From an uncultured Acidimicrobiaceae bacterium (GTDB lineage: Bacteria; Actinomycetota; Acidimicrobiia; Acidimicrobiales; RAAP-2): DNA of 60,281 bases. The notes beneath the pieces are model-generated. The model ran no database searches. It saw only the letters and a program-made list of their open reading frames with translations, and had not been told where the DNA came from. Each line of letters starts with the position of its first letter. Within the stretch, counting starts at the first letter, position 1. Positions 33,387 to 41,372 of this stretch are shown piece after piece. Location of the stretch: the NCBI GenBank assembly GCA_903894295.1, contig CAITPI010000121.1, positions 1 to 60,281 of the forward strand, in the 5' to 3' direction. A program made the position numbers and the translations under genes.

Positions 33387-36142
33387 GCCTGCACCTGCAC
33401 GATCGAGGGAAGGTACGAGATGTTCGGGTTGACCTGGCCGGTGGCTTGGGTTCCCACCGTCTGGCCCCCGAGGATCAGGTTCTCGCTGTTGGCCGGGTAG
33501 GTGGTCCCCCCGGCGCTGACGGTGTAGGTGTACGAACCGTAAGGGAGGGAGGAACTGGTCATTCCGGCCGCATCCGAGGTTGGCAAGGTGTACACGTCGT
33601 TCTGGCTGCACTGGGTGGAGGTCAGGGTCAACGTGGCACCGGGCAGGGGGGCACCGGTGGGACCGACCACCTGTAGGGAGAGAAGGTCGAGGGGAACCGT
33701 CGCCTGGGCCGTCCCGCCGGGCAGGGCGTCCAGGGAGGTCAACGACGGACCAGTGGCCTGTGTAGAGCAGTCGCCGGCCGAAAGTGAGTATCCGCCCGGG
33801 TCCGGATAGAGGACGTTCGGCAGGAAGGTGGAGTCGCCGGCCTGGGCCGAAGTGGCGGTGACCTGGGTGGTCCACTCGGTGTTGCTGGACGGCGAGGTCT
33901 GGAGGGGAATGCCGTTCACGACGGCGCCGGAGCCACCGGGATCGCTCTGGGCGGTCCATCCCCCGTTCGGGCCGGAGGTGGTGGTCACGATCACCGGCCC
34001 GCTCCCGGTGGCACCAACCGCCATGCAGGTGGCATCGGACGCCGTTTCCGGGCTCACGCACGAGACGCCGAGGTAGTACTGGACCGTTGATGTGGTCTGG
34101 GGGGTCACCAGGTTCCACACCCAGCTGCCTCCGTAGAGGACCCCGTTCAGCAGCTGGCCGGGAGCCGACGCATCGTTGGTGACCACCCCCAAGATGCAGT
34201 CGGCGGTGTTCCCGGAATCAGGAAGGCCACACGACGCTGAAGTGACGGCGAGCACCGAGGGCGGGATGTTCTGGGATTGCAGCCAGGCATGGGGTGAGGT
34301 GGTCAGGTCACCGGTCCAGACCGCTGGCGAACCGTCGGCTCCGGTCCCGACGGCGAGGCACGTCGAGGCGGTGCAGTCGAGGGAGGTGATCTGGTCGCCA
34401 CCGGTGGGGAAGGTCGACTCGACCGTCCAGGTATCGGCCCCCGAGTTCGCCACGTTGGTGGTGATGACGGTTGGATCCGAACTGCTGCTGGCATCTCCGG
34501 TGGCCAGCGCTTCGCAGGTGGTGTTGGTCGGGCAGGTGATCTCCCCGACCGTGGTGGTTCCGGCGGCACCGGTGGGCAGGGCGTCGCTTGAGTAGGCAGG
34601 GGTCCAGGCGGCGTTTGTGGCCAACGTGGCCGGGTCGCCATCCAGGCGTTCGACGGCTGGCGTGGATCCGCCGGAAACGCCGGTAACCAGGCAGGTGGTG
34701 GTGGTGGGACAGGCAATCGAGTTGATGGTGGTGAAGCCGGGCGACGGCAGGCTCACGGTCGACCAGACGTCGGATCCCGAACCTTGGCCGACGGCTCCCG
34801 CCAGAAGAACCGGGCCGGTGGTGCCGACTCCGGTGGCGTAGCACCCGTTGGCCGACGGACACATGACATTGGTGAGATCGGACACTCCACCCGGAACCGA
34901 ATCCGGGGAAGCTGACCTCAGCCCGCCCGACGTGGTGAGAACCACGCCACCCGACAGGTTGTCGCCGACGGCCACACACGTCGGGGAGCCGGCCGAGGTG
35001 CAGCCGACCTGGTTGATGTTGGTGGTATTTGCCAGGTTGGTGGTGTTCCAGGTGGACGAGCCATTCCCCCAGGCAGCGGTGGCCGAACCGGTTCCGTTTC
35101 CGGTAACCAGACACTCGAGTCTGCTGGCGCCGGGGCACGTCAAGGCGCCATCGGCCGATGAGGCGCCGCCGTAGGAGATGGAGCCGTTGATTCCCTCGTC
35201 GAAGGCCTGCAACTGGACTACCGATTCCGCCGTGACCGTCACCGACTGCGTTCCGGCATCCTGCTGGGGGAGGCCTCCCGGGGTGACGAAGGCCGGGCTT
35301 CCCGGCCAGGACTGGAAGGTGGCAGGAGTGCCGGCGACGGGCTGAACCAACTTGACGTCGTAGGTTCCGACGGGAACCTGGGCGAAGACGCATCCGTTGG
35401 AGTCCGGATAGAGGGTGTCGGGGTTGGGGGACAACGTCGGGTTGGCCCCTTCCTGGGTGATGGTCACCGGCATGGCTTCCAACCGGGTGGTGGCCGAGTT
35501 CCCGAACACGTCTTGCCGGCCGTCGTTGGTTACGTCGACGGCCAGGAATCCTTCGGTCTGGAGCCCGGGCTTCGGGTACGAGATGTTGGTGGTGTCGGCG
35601 ACGGAGTAGCGCCCGCGGTCCCAACTGACGGTGACCTGGACCTGGATGACACCCGGGTGGGAGGGGCTGGGTGGTTCACCGTCGGCACACAGGTCGGACT
35701 GGCCAACGTTGTTGACGAGCGCCTCGGTGTAGTTGGCCGTGACGGCATAGGCGGTGCCCGCCAGGGTGGAAGCAGGGGCGATCACCCCGGTTGGCGCGGT
35801 CGGGGGCTGAGGGGTGTTGGTAAGCACCTGGCCGCCGGATCCGGTGGGCGGGGAGGCGTTGGACAGGACCGAAACCCAGGAGTCGGCCAGCTGCAGGGCG
35901 GCCTGACGCTGACGGGCCAGGGCGGCCTGCTTCGAGACGTCGGTGAGCAGGATCCCCATGGGCAACATGACAACCAGCAGCAGTACGAAGGCAACCAGGA
36001 CCTCCACCAGCGTGACGCCCTCGTCGGAGTGACGGGAAGTCCAGCGGTTCCCTGAACGGGCGCGACGGATCCACCGGGCTCCGGGGAGACCGCTCCTCCG
36101 ACTCGGGGTCGGTTCGGCCAGGGGGTTTCGTGGCGGTTTCAT
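33383..36142 (-). CDS. PilV/GspI-like prepilin with large cysteine-repeat (probable beta-propeller) domain
   Basis: The 919-residue protein has a 42-residue arginine-rich leader ending DEG42, then VTLVEVLVAFVLLLVVMLPMGI with Glu at +5, a prepilin peptidase site. A pilin-like beta domain and carboxypeptidase-regulatory-like segments follow to about 320. From about 330 to 720 there are eight repeats of the type C-x4-10-C-x-AVG/VTG, with cysteine pairs at 336/344, 381/389, 428/434, 478/484, 537/543, 590/595, 638/649 and 695/706. The repeat number and spacing suggest a beta-propeller. The C terminus has another Ig-like domain (PLPGATLTLTSTQC). It is first in the three-gene operon. A TACCCT box lies 12 bases before ATG 36142. 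Known PilV/GspI proteins are under 200 residues, so the size is exceptional. Confidence 0.82.
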   Translation of the reverse strand: MKPPRNPLAEPTPSRRSGLPGARWIRRARSGNRWTSRHSDEGVTLVEVLVAFVLLLVVMLPMGILLTDVSKQAALARQRQAALQLADSWVSVLSNASPPTGSGGQVLTNTPQPPTAPTGVIAPASTLAGTAYAVTANYTEALVNNVGQSDLCADGEPPSPSHPGVIQVQVTVSWDRGRYSVADTTNISYPKPGLQTEGFLAVDVTNDGRQDVFGNSATTRLEAMPVTITQEGANPTLSPNPDTLYPDSNGCVFAQVPVGTYDVKLVQPVAGTPATFQSWPGSPAFVTPGGLPQQDAGTQSVTVTAESVVQLQAFDEGINGSISYGGASSADGALTCPGASRLECLVTGNGTGSATAAWGNGSSTWNTTNLANTTNINQVGCTSAGSPTCVAVGDNLSGGVVLTTSGGLRSASPDSVPGGVSDLTNVMCPSANGCYATGVGTTGPVLLAGAVGQGSGSDVWSTVSLPSPGFTTINSIACPTTTTCLVTGVSGGSTPAVERLDGDPATLATNAAWTPAYSSDALPTGAAGTTTVGEITCPTNTTCEALATGDASSSSDPTVITTNVANSGADTWTVESTFPTGGDQITSLDCTASTCLAVGTGADGSPAVWTGDLTTSPHAWLQSQNIPPSVLAVTSASCGLPDSGNTADCILGVVTNDASAPGQLLNGVLYGGSWVWNLVTPQTTSTVQYYLGVSCVSPETASDATCMAVGATGSGPVIVTTTSGPNGGWTAQSDPGGSGAVVNGIPLQTSPSSNTEWTTQVTATSAQAGDSTFLPNVLYPDPGGYSLSAGDCSTQATGPSLTSLDALPGGTAQATVPLDLLSLQVVGPTGAPLPGATLTLTSTQCSQNDVYTLPTSDAAGMTSSSLPYGSYTYTVSAGGTTYPANSENLILGGQTVGTQATGQVNPNISYLPSIVQVQA

Positions 36143-36659
36143 GTCGTCCTAGTCAGGGTACGGATGGGGAACTCGTGTTCCTAGGCGTAATTCCACCTAC
36201 CTGAACTAACGACAGGCCCGGCATGCGACTTGAGAAGTACTTCCTTTCGGGGTCGAACCGGCGCCCCGGGGCCTCGCCACCAGATGTCGAGTCACCGCTG
36301 TCGTCGACCTGAAGGGCGAAACGTGGCGCCAAAGCCTCAACTCTCACGTATGACTTGAGGGTTGGAAGGTGCGGACGTCATCACGGTGCGGGGGATCTCT
36401 GTCCCGGCGACGGGTATCGGCCGGGAAGGTGTCCCGGCGGGCCACCGCAGGGGAGCCGGAAGGACTCCCGGGGTGTGTGTTTCACCGTGTCGGCGGCCGC
36501 CTTCGTCGGCCGTTCGTCAACCGGGCCGCGACAACGGGGGATTCAGGTCGTCGACAGCGATCCCGAGGGAGGCGGGGCCCCGGCCGGTGATGACCGATCA
36601 GATGACCTTCGGTGGAACGGAAACGGGTCCGTGGACCGAACGATCAGCCGACAGGACGT
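36143..36659. other. Intergenic region upstream of the pilin-like operon
   Basis: I find no gene in these 517 bases. They hold the operon promoter: a TACCCT box, minus strand, at 36160-36155. A perfect 10-base palindrome GAAGTACTTC lies at 36234-36243, a possible operator. A hairpin CCTCAA/TTGAGG spans 36335-36360 and, read on the minus strand, is followed by CTTTGG; it may terminate the acyl-CoA dehydrogenase transcript. Open frames on the plus strand (36355-36666) have random-looking arginine/glycine-rich translations. Confidence 0.45.
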
Positions 36660-37823
36660 TCAGTAGGACCTGGGCAGGCGGAGCGAGTGCTGGGCGACGT
36701 AGTTGAGGATCATCTCCCGACTGACCGGAGCAATGCGGAGCAGTCGGGTCATGCCCCAGAGGTCGGCCAGACCGTATTCCGAGGACATGCCGTTTCCGCC
36801 GTGGGTTTGGATGGCCTGGTCGAGGGCGACGCCGGCGGCATCGGCGGCGGCGAACTTGGCCATGTTGGACGCTTCGCCGGCTTCGGGATTGTCGCCGTCA
36901 TGGTCACACAGCCAGGCCGCCTTCTCGGTCATCAGCCGGGCGAGTTCGAGATCGATCTTGGCCTTGGCGAGCGGATGGGCCAGACCCTGGTGGCGACCGA
37001 TGGCGGTTCCCCAGACCTCGCGGGTACGGGCGTACTCGCTCGCCTTGTCCAGCGCATACCGGGAGATGCCGTTGGCCATGGCGGCCGAAAGGATCCGCTC
37101 GGGGTTGAGCCCGAGGAAGACCTGACGGAGGCCTTCCCCCTCGTCTCCGACCAGTCGGTCGGCCGGGACTTCGACGTTGTCGAAGAACAGCGTGAACTGC
37201 TTCTCCGGCGCCGTGATCTCGACCGGTAGCACCTGCTTCTCGAGGCCGGGAGAGTCGACGTCCACGACGAAGAGCGAAAGCCGGCCCCGGCCGGTCTCCG
37301 GGTCGATGCCGGTCCGGGTGACCACCATGATGGCTTCGCACTCGTCGACGCCGGAGATGTAGTACTTCGAGCCGTTGAGGCGGTAGACGTCGCCGTCCTT
37401 GGTGGCGGTCAGTGAAAGGTTGTGGGAGTTCGAGCCGGCGTCAGGTTCGGTGATGGCAAAGGCCATCTTCAGCTCGCCGGTGGCAAACCGGGGCAGCCAG
37501 CGCTGCTTCTGGGCGTCGGTGCCGTAGCGGGCAATGATCGTGGCGCAGATGGCCGGTGACACGACGATGACCAGCAGCGGGCAACCGGCCGCTGCCAACT
37601 CTTCGGCCACGGCGGCCAGCTCGGTGATGCCGCCGCCTCCACCTCCATACTCCTCGGGCACGTTGACACCCAGAAATCCGCCCTCGGCGACGGCGTTCCA
37701 CAGCTCGTCGGTGCGCTCATCGGCCCGGGCCCGCTCGACGTAGTACTCATGTCCGAACCTGGAGGCGATGGCGGCGACGGACTGGCGAAGCATGGTCAGT
37801 TCTTCGGAAGCGGCGAAATCCAT
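36660..37823 (-). CDS. Acyl-CoA dehydrogenase family protein
   Basis: The 387-residue flavoprotein has the family layout: helical N-terminal domain, then LKMAFAITEPDAGSNSHNLSLTA, the FAD/substrate signature A-x-TEPxAGS. A beta domain follows (KYYISGVDECEAIMVV), then the C-terminal helices with YARTREVWGTAIGRHQGLAHPLA and IQTHGGNGMSSEYGLADLWG, the FAD-dimer contact region. It oxidises an acyl-CoA at the alpha-beta bond, passing electrons to ETF; chain length is not predictable. ATG 37823 has AAGGAG 5 bases upstream and is preferred over the longer frame to 37871. It stands alone, with no fatty-acid genes nearby. Confidence 0.92.
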   Translation of the reverse strand: MDFAASEELTMLRQSVAAIASRFGHEYYVERARADERTDELWNAVAEGGFLGVNVPEEYGGGGGGITELAAVAEELAAAGCPLLVIVVSPAICATIIARYGTDAQKQRWLPRFATGELKMAFAITEPDAGSNSHNLSLTATKDGDVYRLNGSKYYISGVDECEAIMVVTRTGIDPETGRGRLSLFVVDVDSPGLEKQVLPVEITAPEKQFTLFFDNVEVPADRLVGDEGEGLRQVFLGLNPERILSAAMANGISRYALDKASEYARTREVWGTAIGRHQGLAHPLAKAKIDLELARLMTEKAAWLCDHDGDNPEAGEASNMAKFAAADAAGVALDQAIQTHGGNGMSSEYGLADLWGMTRLLRIAPVSREMILNYVAQHSLRLPRSY

Positions 37824-38364
37824 GGTGGCTCCTTGATTGGCGACGGTGGCTTGGATCGGACGGCCCGGCAACCCGAAAGATCACCGGAGTTCTCTTGACT
37901 TCCGGGCGGTTGAGTCCCGGCAACCCTTGGGGACCGGCTGTCAGGTGTGGATGCTTGTGACTTTCCTTGATGAACGCCGGAGGTTCGACAATGGTCCCGC
38001 TGATGTCGCCCCGGTCTCAACCACAGATGAAGAAGTTACCCGCAACCGGCAGTGGAGGAATCATTCCTCCTTCGAAGGGGTGGAGACCTGCCGGAGAAGG
38101 TTCCCCGGGTTGGGGAAAATGGCAAAAAGGTGTCGAAGCGGCGGGGGATGGTGCTAGTCAGTAGGCAGGGTCGGATCTGGTTCATGGTCGGTTCCGCTTC
38201 CGGCGCACCACCGGGAGCAAATCACCAGCAGTCAGGGCAAACGGGAGTCCCCGGAATGGATGGCGCAGGCCCTTGTGGTCCCCGCCGGCATCCGGTCCGG
38301 TCCGGGAAAGCATCATCGAGTGAACAGGCGCAACAGGGCCGAGGATGAAGGAGCGAATGCAAGC
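37824..38364. other. Intergenic region before glmU with overlapping palindromes
   Basis: No gene is supportable in these 541 bases. GGAGGAAT-C-ATTCCTCC (38054-38070) is a perfect 8-base inverted repeat with a single central base, and the 10-base palindrome CCTTCGAAGG (38069-38078) overlaps its right end. The loop is too short for an RNA hairpin, so a protein-binding site is more likely. The glmU ribosome binding site AAGGAG is at 38348-38353. Confidence 0.45.
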
Positions 38365-39522
38365 ATGGTGATCCGCACCTACCCCCAGGGTTCCGACGAC
38401 GATGCCGTCGAAGATCAGGAGAACCGGAACGCCCGACCGCTCTACGCCGTGGTCATGGCCGCCGGCGAAGGGACCCGGATGCGCTCGTCCCGACCGAAGC
38501 CGCTGCACCGTCTGTGCGGTCGGCCGATGGTGCTCCACGTTCTTGATGCGCTGTCCGAACTCTCGGTTGACCGGGTGGTGGTGGTGGTCGGCCACCGGGC
38601 CGAATGGGTCACCAAGACGTTGATGCAGCATGCTCCCGAAGGAATGGCGATCGAGTTCGTCGAGCAGGCCGAGCAGCGAGGGACCGGCGATGCCATGGCG
38701 GTGGCTTTGACCGGACTGCCCAACGAGGACGGGGACGAGGACGGGGATGTTGTGGTGTTGCCCGGCGACACCCCCTTGCTGCGCCCGGCCACCCTGGCGG
38801 CATTGGTGCGTGGCCACCGTGAAACTGATTCCGCCGCCACCCTGTTGACGGCTGTACTCGACGACCCGACCGGATACGGACGGGTCGTTCGGGGCCGGAA
38901 CGACGCCGTGGCCCGGGTGGTGGAACACGGGGACGCGTCACCGGCTGAACGGGCGGTCCGGGAAGTCAACACCTCGATCTACTGCTTTCGCCGCAGCGTG
39001 CTGGCGCCCTCGTTGCGGCGCCTCAGCCCGGCCAACGCCCAGGGTGAGTACTACCTGACGGATGCCATTGCGGTGCTGTACGAGGCCGGCCACCGGGTGG
39101 GTTCCCTGGTGATCGACGACACCATGGAGGTGGCCGGCGTCAACGACCGGGCGCAGCTGGCGGTGGCCGAAGCCGAGTTGCGGGACCGGATCAACGAACG
39201 CTGGATGCGCCGTGGGGTCACCATGTGGGACCCGGAACGTACCTACGTCGATGTCGAGGTCGTACTCGGGGCCGACGTCGTCCTCCTGCCGGGGGTGATA
39301 CTCCAGGGCGCCTGTGTGGTCGGCGACAACGCCGAGATCGGGCCGAACACCCATTTGGTCGACTGCGAAGTGGGATGGGGTGCCTCGGTGGTGTCGAGTG
39401 TGGCCCGACGGGCCAAGATCGGGAATGACGCCCGCGTGGGCCCGTTCTCGGTGTTGGTCGAAGGGACCGAAGTCCCTCCGGGCGGACAGGTCGGGCCGAT
39501 CGACGCAGGAACGCCTCGCTAG
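38365..39522 (+). CDS. glmU: GlmU-like UDP-GlcNAc pyrophosphorylase lacking the acetyltransferase half
   Basis: The protein is 385 residues against about 450-490 for full GlmU. The uridylyltransferase domain is complete: AVVMAAGEGTRMRSSRPKPLHRLCGRPM, QAEQRGTGDAM, VVVLPGDTPLL, YGRVVR, VREVNTSIYCF and GEYYLTDAI. A short left-handed beta-helix follows (GVTMWDPERTYVDVEV to ARIGPFSVL-like NDARVGPFSVLVEG) and then the protein stops. The region with the acetyltransferase catalytic histidine and acetyl-CoA-binding residues is absent. So it should make UDP-GlcNAc from GlcNAc-1-P and UTP, but cannot acetylate glucosamine-1-phosphate. ATG 38365 follows AAGGAG by 11 bases. prs follows after 20 bases. Confidence 0.88.
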   Translation: MVIRTYPQGSDDDAVEDQENRNARPLYAVVMAAGEGTRMRSSRPKPLHRLCGRPMVLHVLDALSELSVDRVVVVVGHRAEWVTKTLMQHAPEGMAIEFVEQAEQRGTGDAMAVALTGLPNEDGDEDGDVVVLPGDTPLLRPATLAALVRGHRETDSAATLLTAVLDDPTGYGRVVRGRNDAVARVVEHGDASPAERAVREVNTSIYCFRRSVLAPSLRRLSPANAQGEYYLTDAIAVLYEAGHRVGSLVIDDTMEVAGVNDRAQLAVAEAELRDRINERWMRRGVTMWDPERTYVDVEVVLGADVVLLPGVILQGACVVGDNAEIGPNTHLVDCEVGWGASVVSSVARRAKIGNDARVGPFSVLVEGTEVPPGGQVGPIDAGTPR

Positions 39523-39529
39523 GTCGCGC

Positions 39530-39535
39530 TACGTT
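39530..39535 (+). promoter_or_regulatory. prs -10 box TACGTT, leaderless
   Basis: TACGTT ends 7 bases before ATG 39543, so an mRNA starting at the AUG itself is expected. No Shine-Dalgarno sequence is present. prs may thus be transcribed separately from glmU although only 20 bases separate them. Confidence 0.5.
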
Positions 39536-39542
39536 CAACGGC

Positions 39543-40514
39543 ATGGAGTTCACCCCGAGAAGGAAGTTGGAGTTGGTTTCGGGACGCGCGCATCCCGAAC
39601 TCGCCCAGGAGATTGCCCGAGAACTGGGGGTGGAACTCGGCGAAGCAAACCTGCGCGAGTTCGCCAACGGGGAAATCCACTGTCGGTTCGACACCTCGAT
39701 CCGGGGGAGTGACGTCTTCATCGTGCAGACCCACGCCGGGCCGGTCAACGACTCGCTCATGGAGCACCTGATCATGATCGATGCCGCCAAGCGGGCCTCG
39801 GCCAAGCGGATCACCGCGGTGTGTCCGTACTACGGCTATTCGCGCCAGGACCGCAAGGCGACCGGACGGGAGCCGATCACCGCCAAGCTGGTGGCCGACA
39901 TGCTCTCGGTGGCGGGAGCCGACCGGGTGGTCAGCGTCGACCTGCATTCCGGGCAGATCCAGGGATTCTTCGACGTCCCCTTTGATCACCTTACGGCGGC
40001 CCCGGTGATGGTCTCCTACCTGCGACGCCAACTGAACGACGACCTCGTGGTGGTGGCTCCCGACGCAGGACGGGTGAAGGTGGCCGAACGATTCAGCCAG
40101 CATCTGGCCGCCGACCTGGCGGTGGTGCACAAGCGACGCCTGCGGGGGCAGGCCAACCACGTGGAGGCGCTGCAGGTGGTTGGCGATGTCGAGGGGCGCC
40201 AGTGCGTCCTGATTGACGACATGATCGACACGGCCGGCACGATTGTGGCCGCCGCCGAACTGCTCGCCGAGCGCGGAGCGGCCGAAGTGTGGTGCATGGC
40301 GACCCACGCCGTCCTCTCCGACCCGGCCATTGAACGGTTGACCAACTCGGCCCTGACCAAGGTCGTGGTCACCAACACGCTGCCCATTCCCGAACACCGG
40401 CGCTTCGAGAAGCTCGAGGTCCTGTCGGTGGCCCGTCTGATCTCGGACGCCATTGACGCCGTCTTTGAAGATACTTCGGTGTCGGAAATCTTCGGCGGAG
40501 AGAATCTGGCCTGA
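39543..40514 (+). CDS. prs: Ribose-phosphate pyrophosphokinase (PRPP synthetase)
   Basis: The 323-residue enzyme has LVSGRAHPELAQEIARELG, FANGEIHCRF, the ATP/flexible loop YYGYSRQDRKATGREPITAK, the signature VVSVDLHSGQIQGFFDVPFDHL and the PRPP-binding loop VLIDDMIDTAGTI. It makes PRPP from ribose-5-phosphate and ATP for nucleotide, histidine and tryptophan synthesis and, in actinobacteria, for decaprenylphosphoryl-arabinose. Length and motifs are standard class I. ATG 39543 is directly downstream of a -10-like box. Order glmU-prs-rplY-pth is common in actinobacteria. Confidence 0.96.
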   Translation: MEFTPRRKLELVSGRAHPELAQEIARELGVELGEANLREFANGEIHCRFDTSIRGSDVFIVQTHAGPVNDSLMEHLIMIDAAKRASAKRITAVCPYYGYSRQDRKATGREPITAKLVADMLSVAGADRVVSVDLHSGQIQGFFDVPFDHLTAAPVMVSYLRRQLNDDLVVVAPDAGRVKVAERFSQHLAADLAVVHKRRLRGQANHVEALQVVGDVEGRQCVLIDDMIDTAGTIVAAAELLAERGAAEVWCMATHAVLSDPAIERLTNSALTKVVVTNTLPIPEHRRFEKLEVLSVARLISDAIDAVFEDTSVSEIFGGENLA

Positions 40515-40617
40515 TTCCTGTCGGGCGGTCCCGTTCGCACGACCCGAACGGACGACCAGGCCAGCCCTTCTCCCGCCTGCCGGGGATGTGTGGTGGAACG
40601 GGTGGTGGCGGAGCGTC

Positions 40618-40731
40618 TAGCATGGGGAGTCGCTCGTTGGGCGTCCCTACGCAGAAGTGGTTGGCCGAACGGCCGGTCGGCTCCAGCAAGGGAAGCACCA
40701 ATCATTTTTACTTTCGTTGAGGAGTCTTTCC
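40618..40731 (+). promoter_or_regulatory. rplY promoter and about 100-base leader
   Basis: TAGCAT (40618-40623) is a good -10 box; transcription would begin near 40630. The leader contains a small hairpin TTGGCC-GAAC-GGCCGG (40661-40676), a T-run near 40703-40708 and the Shine-Dalgarno GAGGAG 9 bases before ATG 40732. This is one of the few genes here with a long leader, as might suit a regulated ribosomal protein gene. Confidence 0.45.
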
Positions 40732-41346
40732 ATGCCCGAATCCATGCTCACCGCTGAAGTTGGACGCGAGATCGGATCCAGCGCCACGCGTCGCCTGCGG
40801 ACCCAAGGCAAGATCCCGGCCGTTGTCTACGGTCACGGATCGGAGCCGATCCCGGTTGCCGTGGTGGCCCGTGAGTTCCAGGTGGCAATGTCCGGTGACG
40901 CCGGCCTCAACACCGTGCTGACCCTCGTGGTGGATGGCCAGAACTATCTGACCATGGCCCGTGAGATCCAGCACCATCCGTTCCGCAACACGGTGACCCA
41001 CGTCGACTTCCAGATCGTCAACCAGGACGAGATGATGTCCGCCGAGGTGCCGATCAACCTGGTGGGAGAGGCCGTCGAGGTGAACCACGGGGATGGCCTC
41101 GTGGAGCAGCAGCTGTTCTCCCTGGCCATCAAGGCCAAGCCTTCCGAGATCCCGACCTCGGTCGAGCTGGACATCTCGAGCCTGACCATCGGTGGTGTGC
41201 TCCACGCCCGGGACATTGCCCTGAGCGATGGCGTTGCGCTCGAGACCGACCCCGAGGCCCCGGTGGCCGCCGGCCATCCGCCCCGGGTCCAGGCCAAGGC
41301 CGAAGGCGAAGGTGCCGCCGAAGCCGACGCTGACGCTGACGCCTGA
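40732..41346 (+). CDS. rplY: 50S ribosomal protein L25/general stress protein Ctc
   Basis: The 204-residue protein has an N-terminal L25 domain (GREIGSSATRRLRTQGKIPAVVYGHG, IQHHPFRNTVTHVDFQ) that binds 5S rRNA. A C-terminal TL5/Ctc beta domain follows (VPINLVGEAVEVNHGDGLVEQQLFSLAIKAKPSEIPTS, VLHARDIALSDGV). The tail is acidic and repetitive (AEADADADA), as in many actinobacterial Ctc proteins. ATG 40732 has a strong binding site GAGGAG; the frame upstream to 40657 lies in the leader. It is followed by pth after 26 bases, a conserved pairing. Confidence 0.95.
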   Translation: MPESMLTAEVGREIGSSATRRLRTQGKIPAVVYGHGSEPIPVAVVAREFQVAMSGDAGLNTVLTLVVDGQNYLTMAREIQHHPFRNTVTHVDFQIVNQDEMMSAEVPINLVGEAVEVNHGDGLVEQQLFSLAIKAKPSEIPTSVELDISSLTIGGVLHARDIALSDGVALETDPEAPVAAGHPPRVQAKAEGEGAAEADADADA

Positions 41347-41372
41347 TCCTCCCGACGGTCGATTCGGGGTCG

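Noticed and set aside
33387-34118. N-terminal extension of the PilW-like protein
   Set aside because: The extension is proline/arginine-rich and fully inside the upstream gene; the prepilin leader starts at ATG 33386 with a 4-base overlap.
36310-36365. Sequence resembling a c-di-GMP riboswitch core (GCCAAAGCC with a following stem)
   Set aside because: The other conserved parts (ACGCACAGGGCAAACC-like strand and the GGTAGC region) are absent, and it lies on the plus strand, opposite to the pilin-like operon it would be expected to control.
36355-36666. Plus-strand open frame of 103 codons
   Set aside because: The translation is glycine/arginine-rich with no recognisable domain, the start lacks a ribosome binding site, and several overlapping frames are equally open.
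39480-39542. Frameshift as the reason for the short GlmU
   Set aside because: Only 20 bases separate its stop from prs, and no frame there encodes beta-helix repeats, so the missing part is not present.
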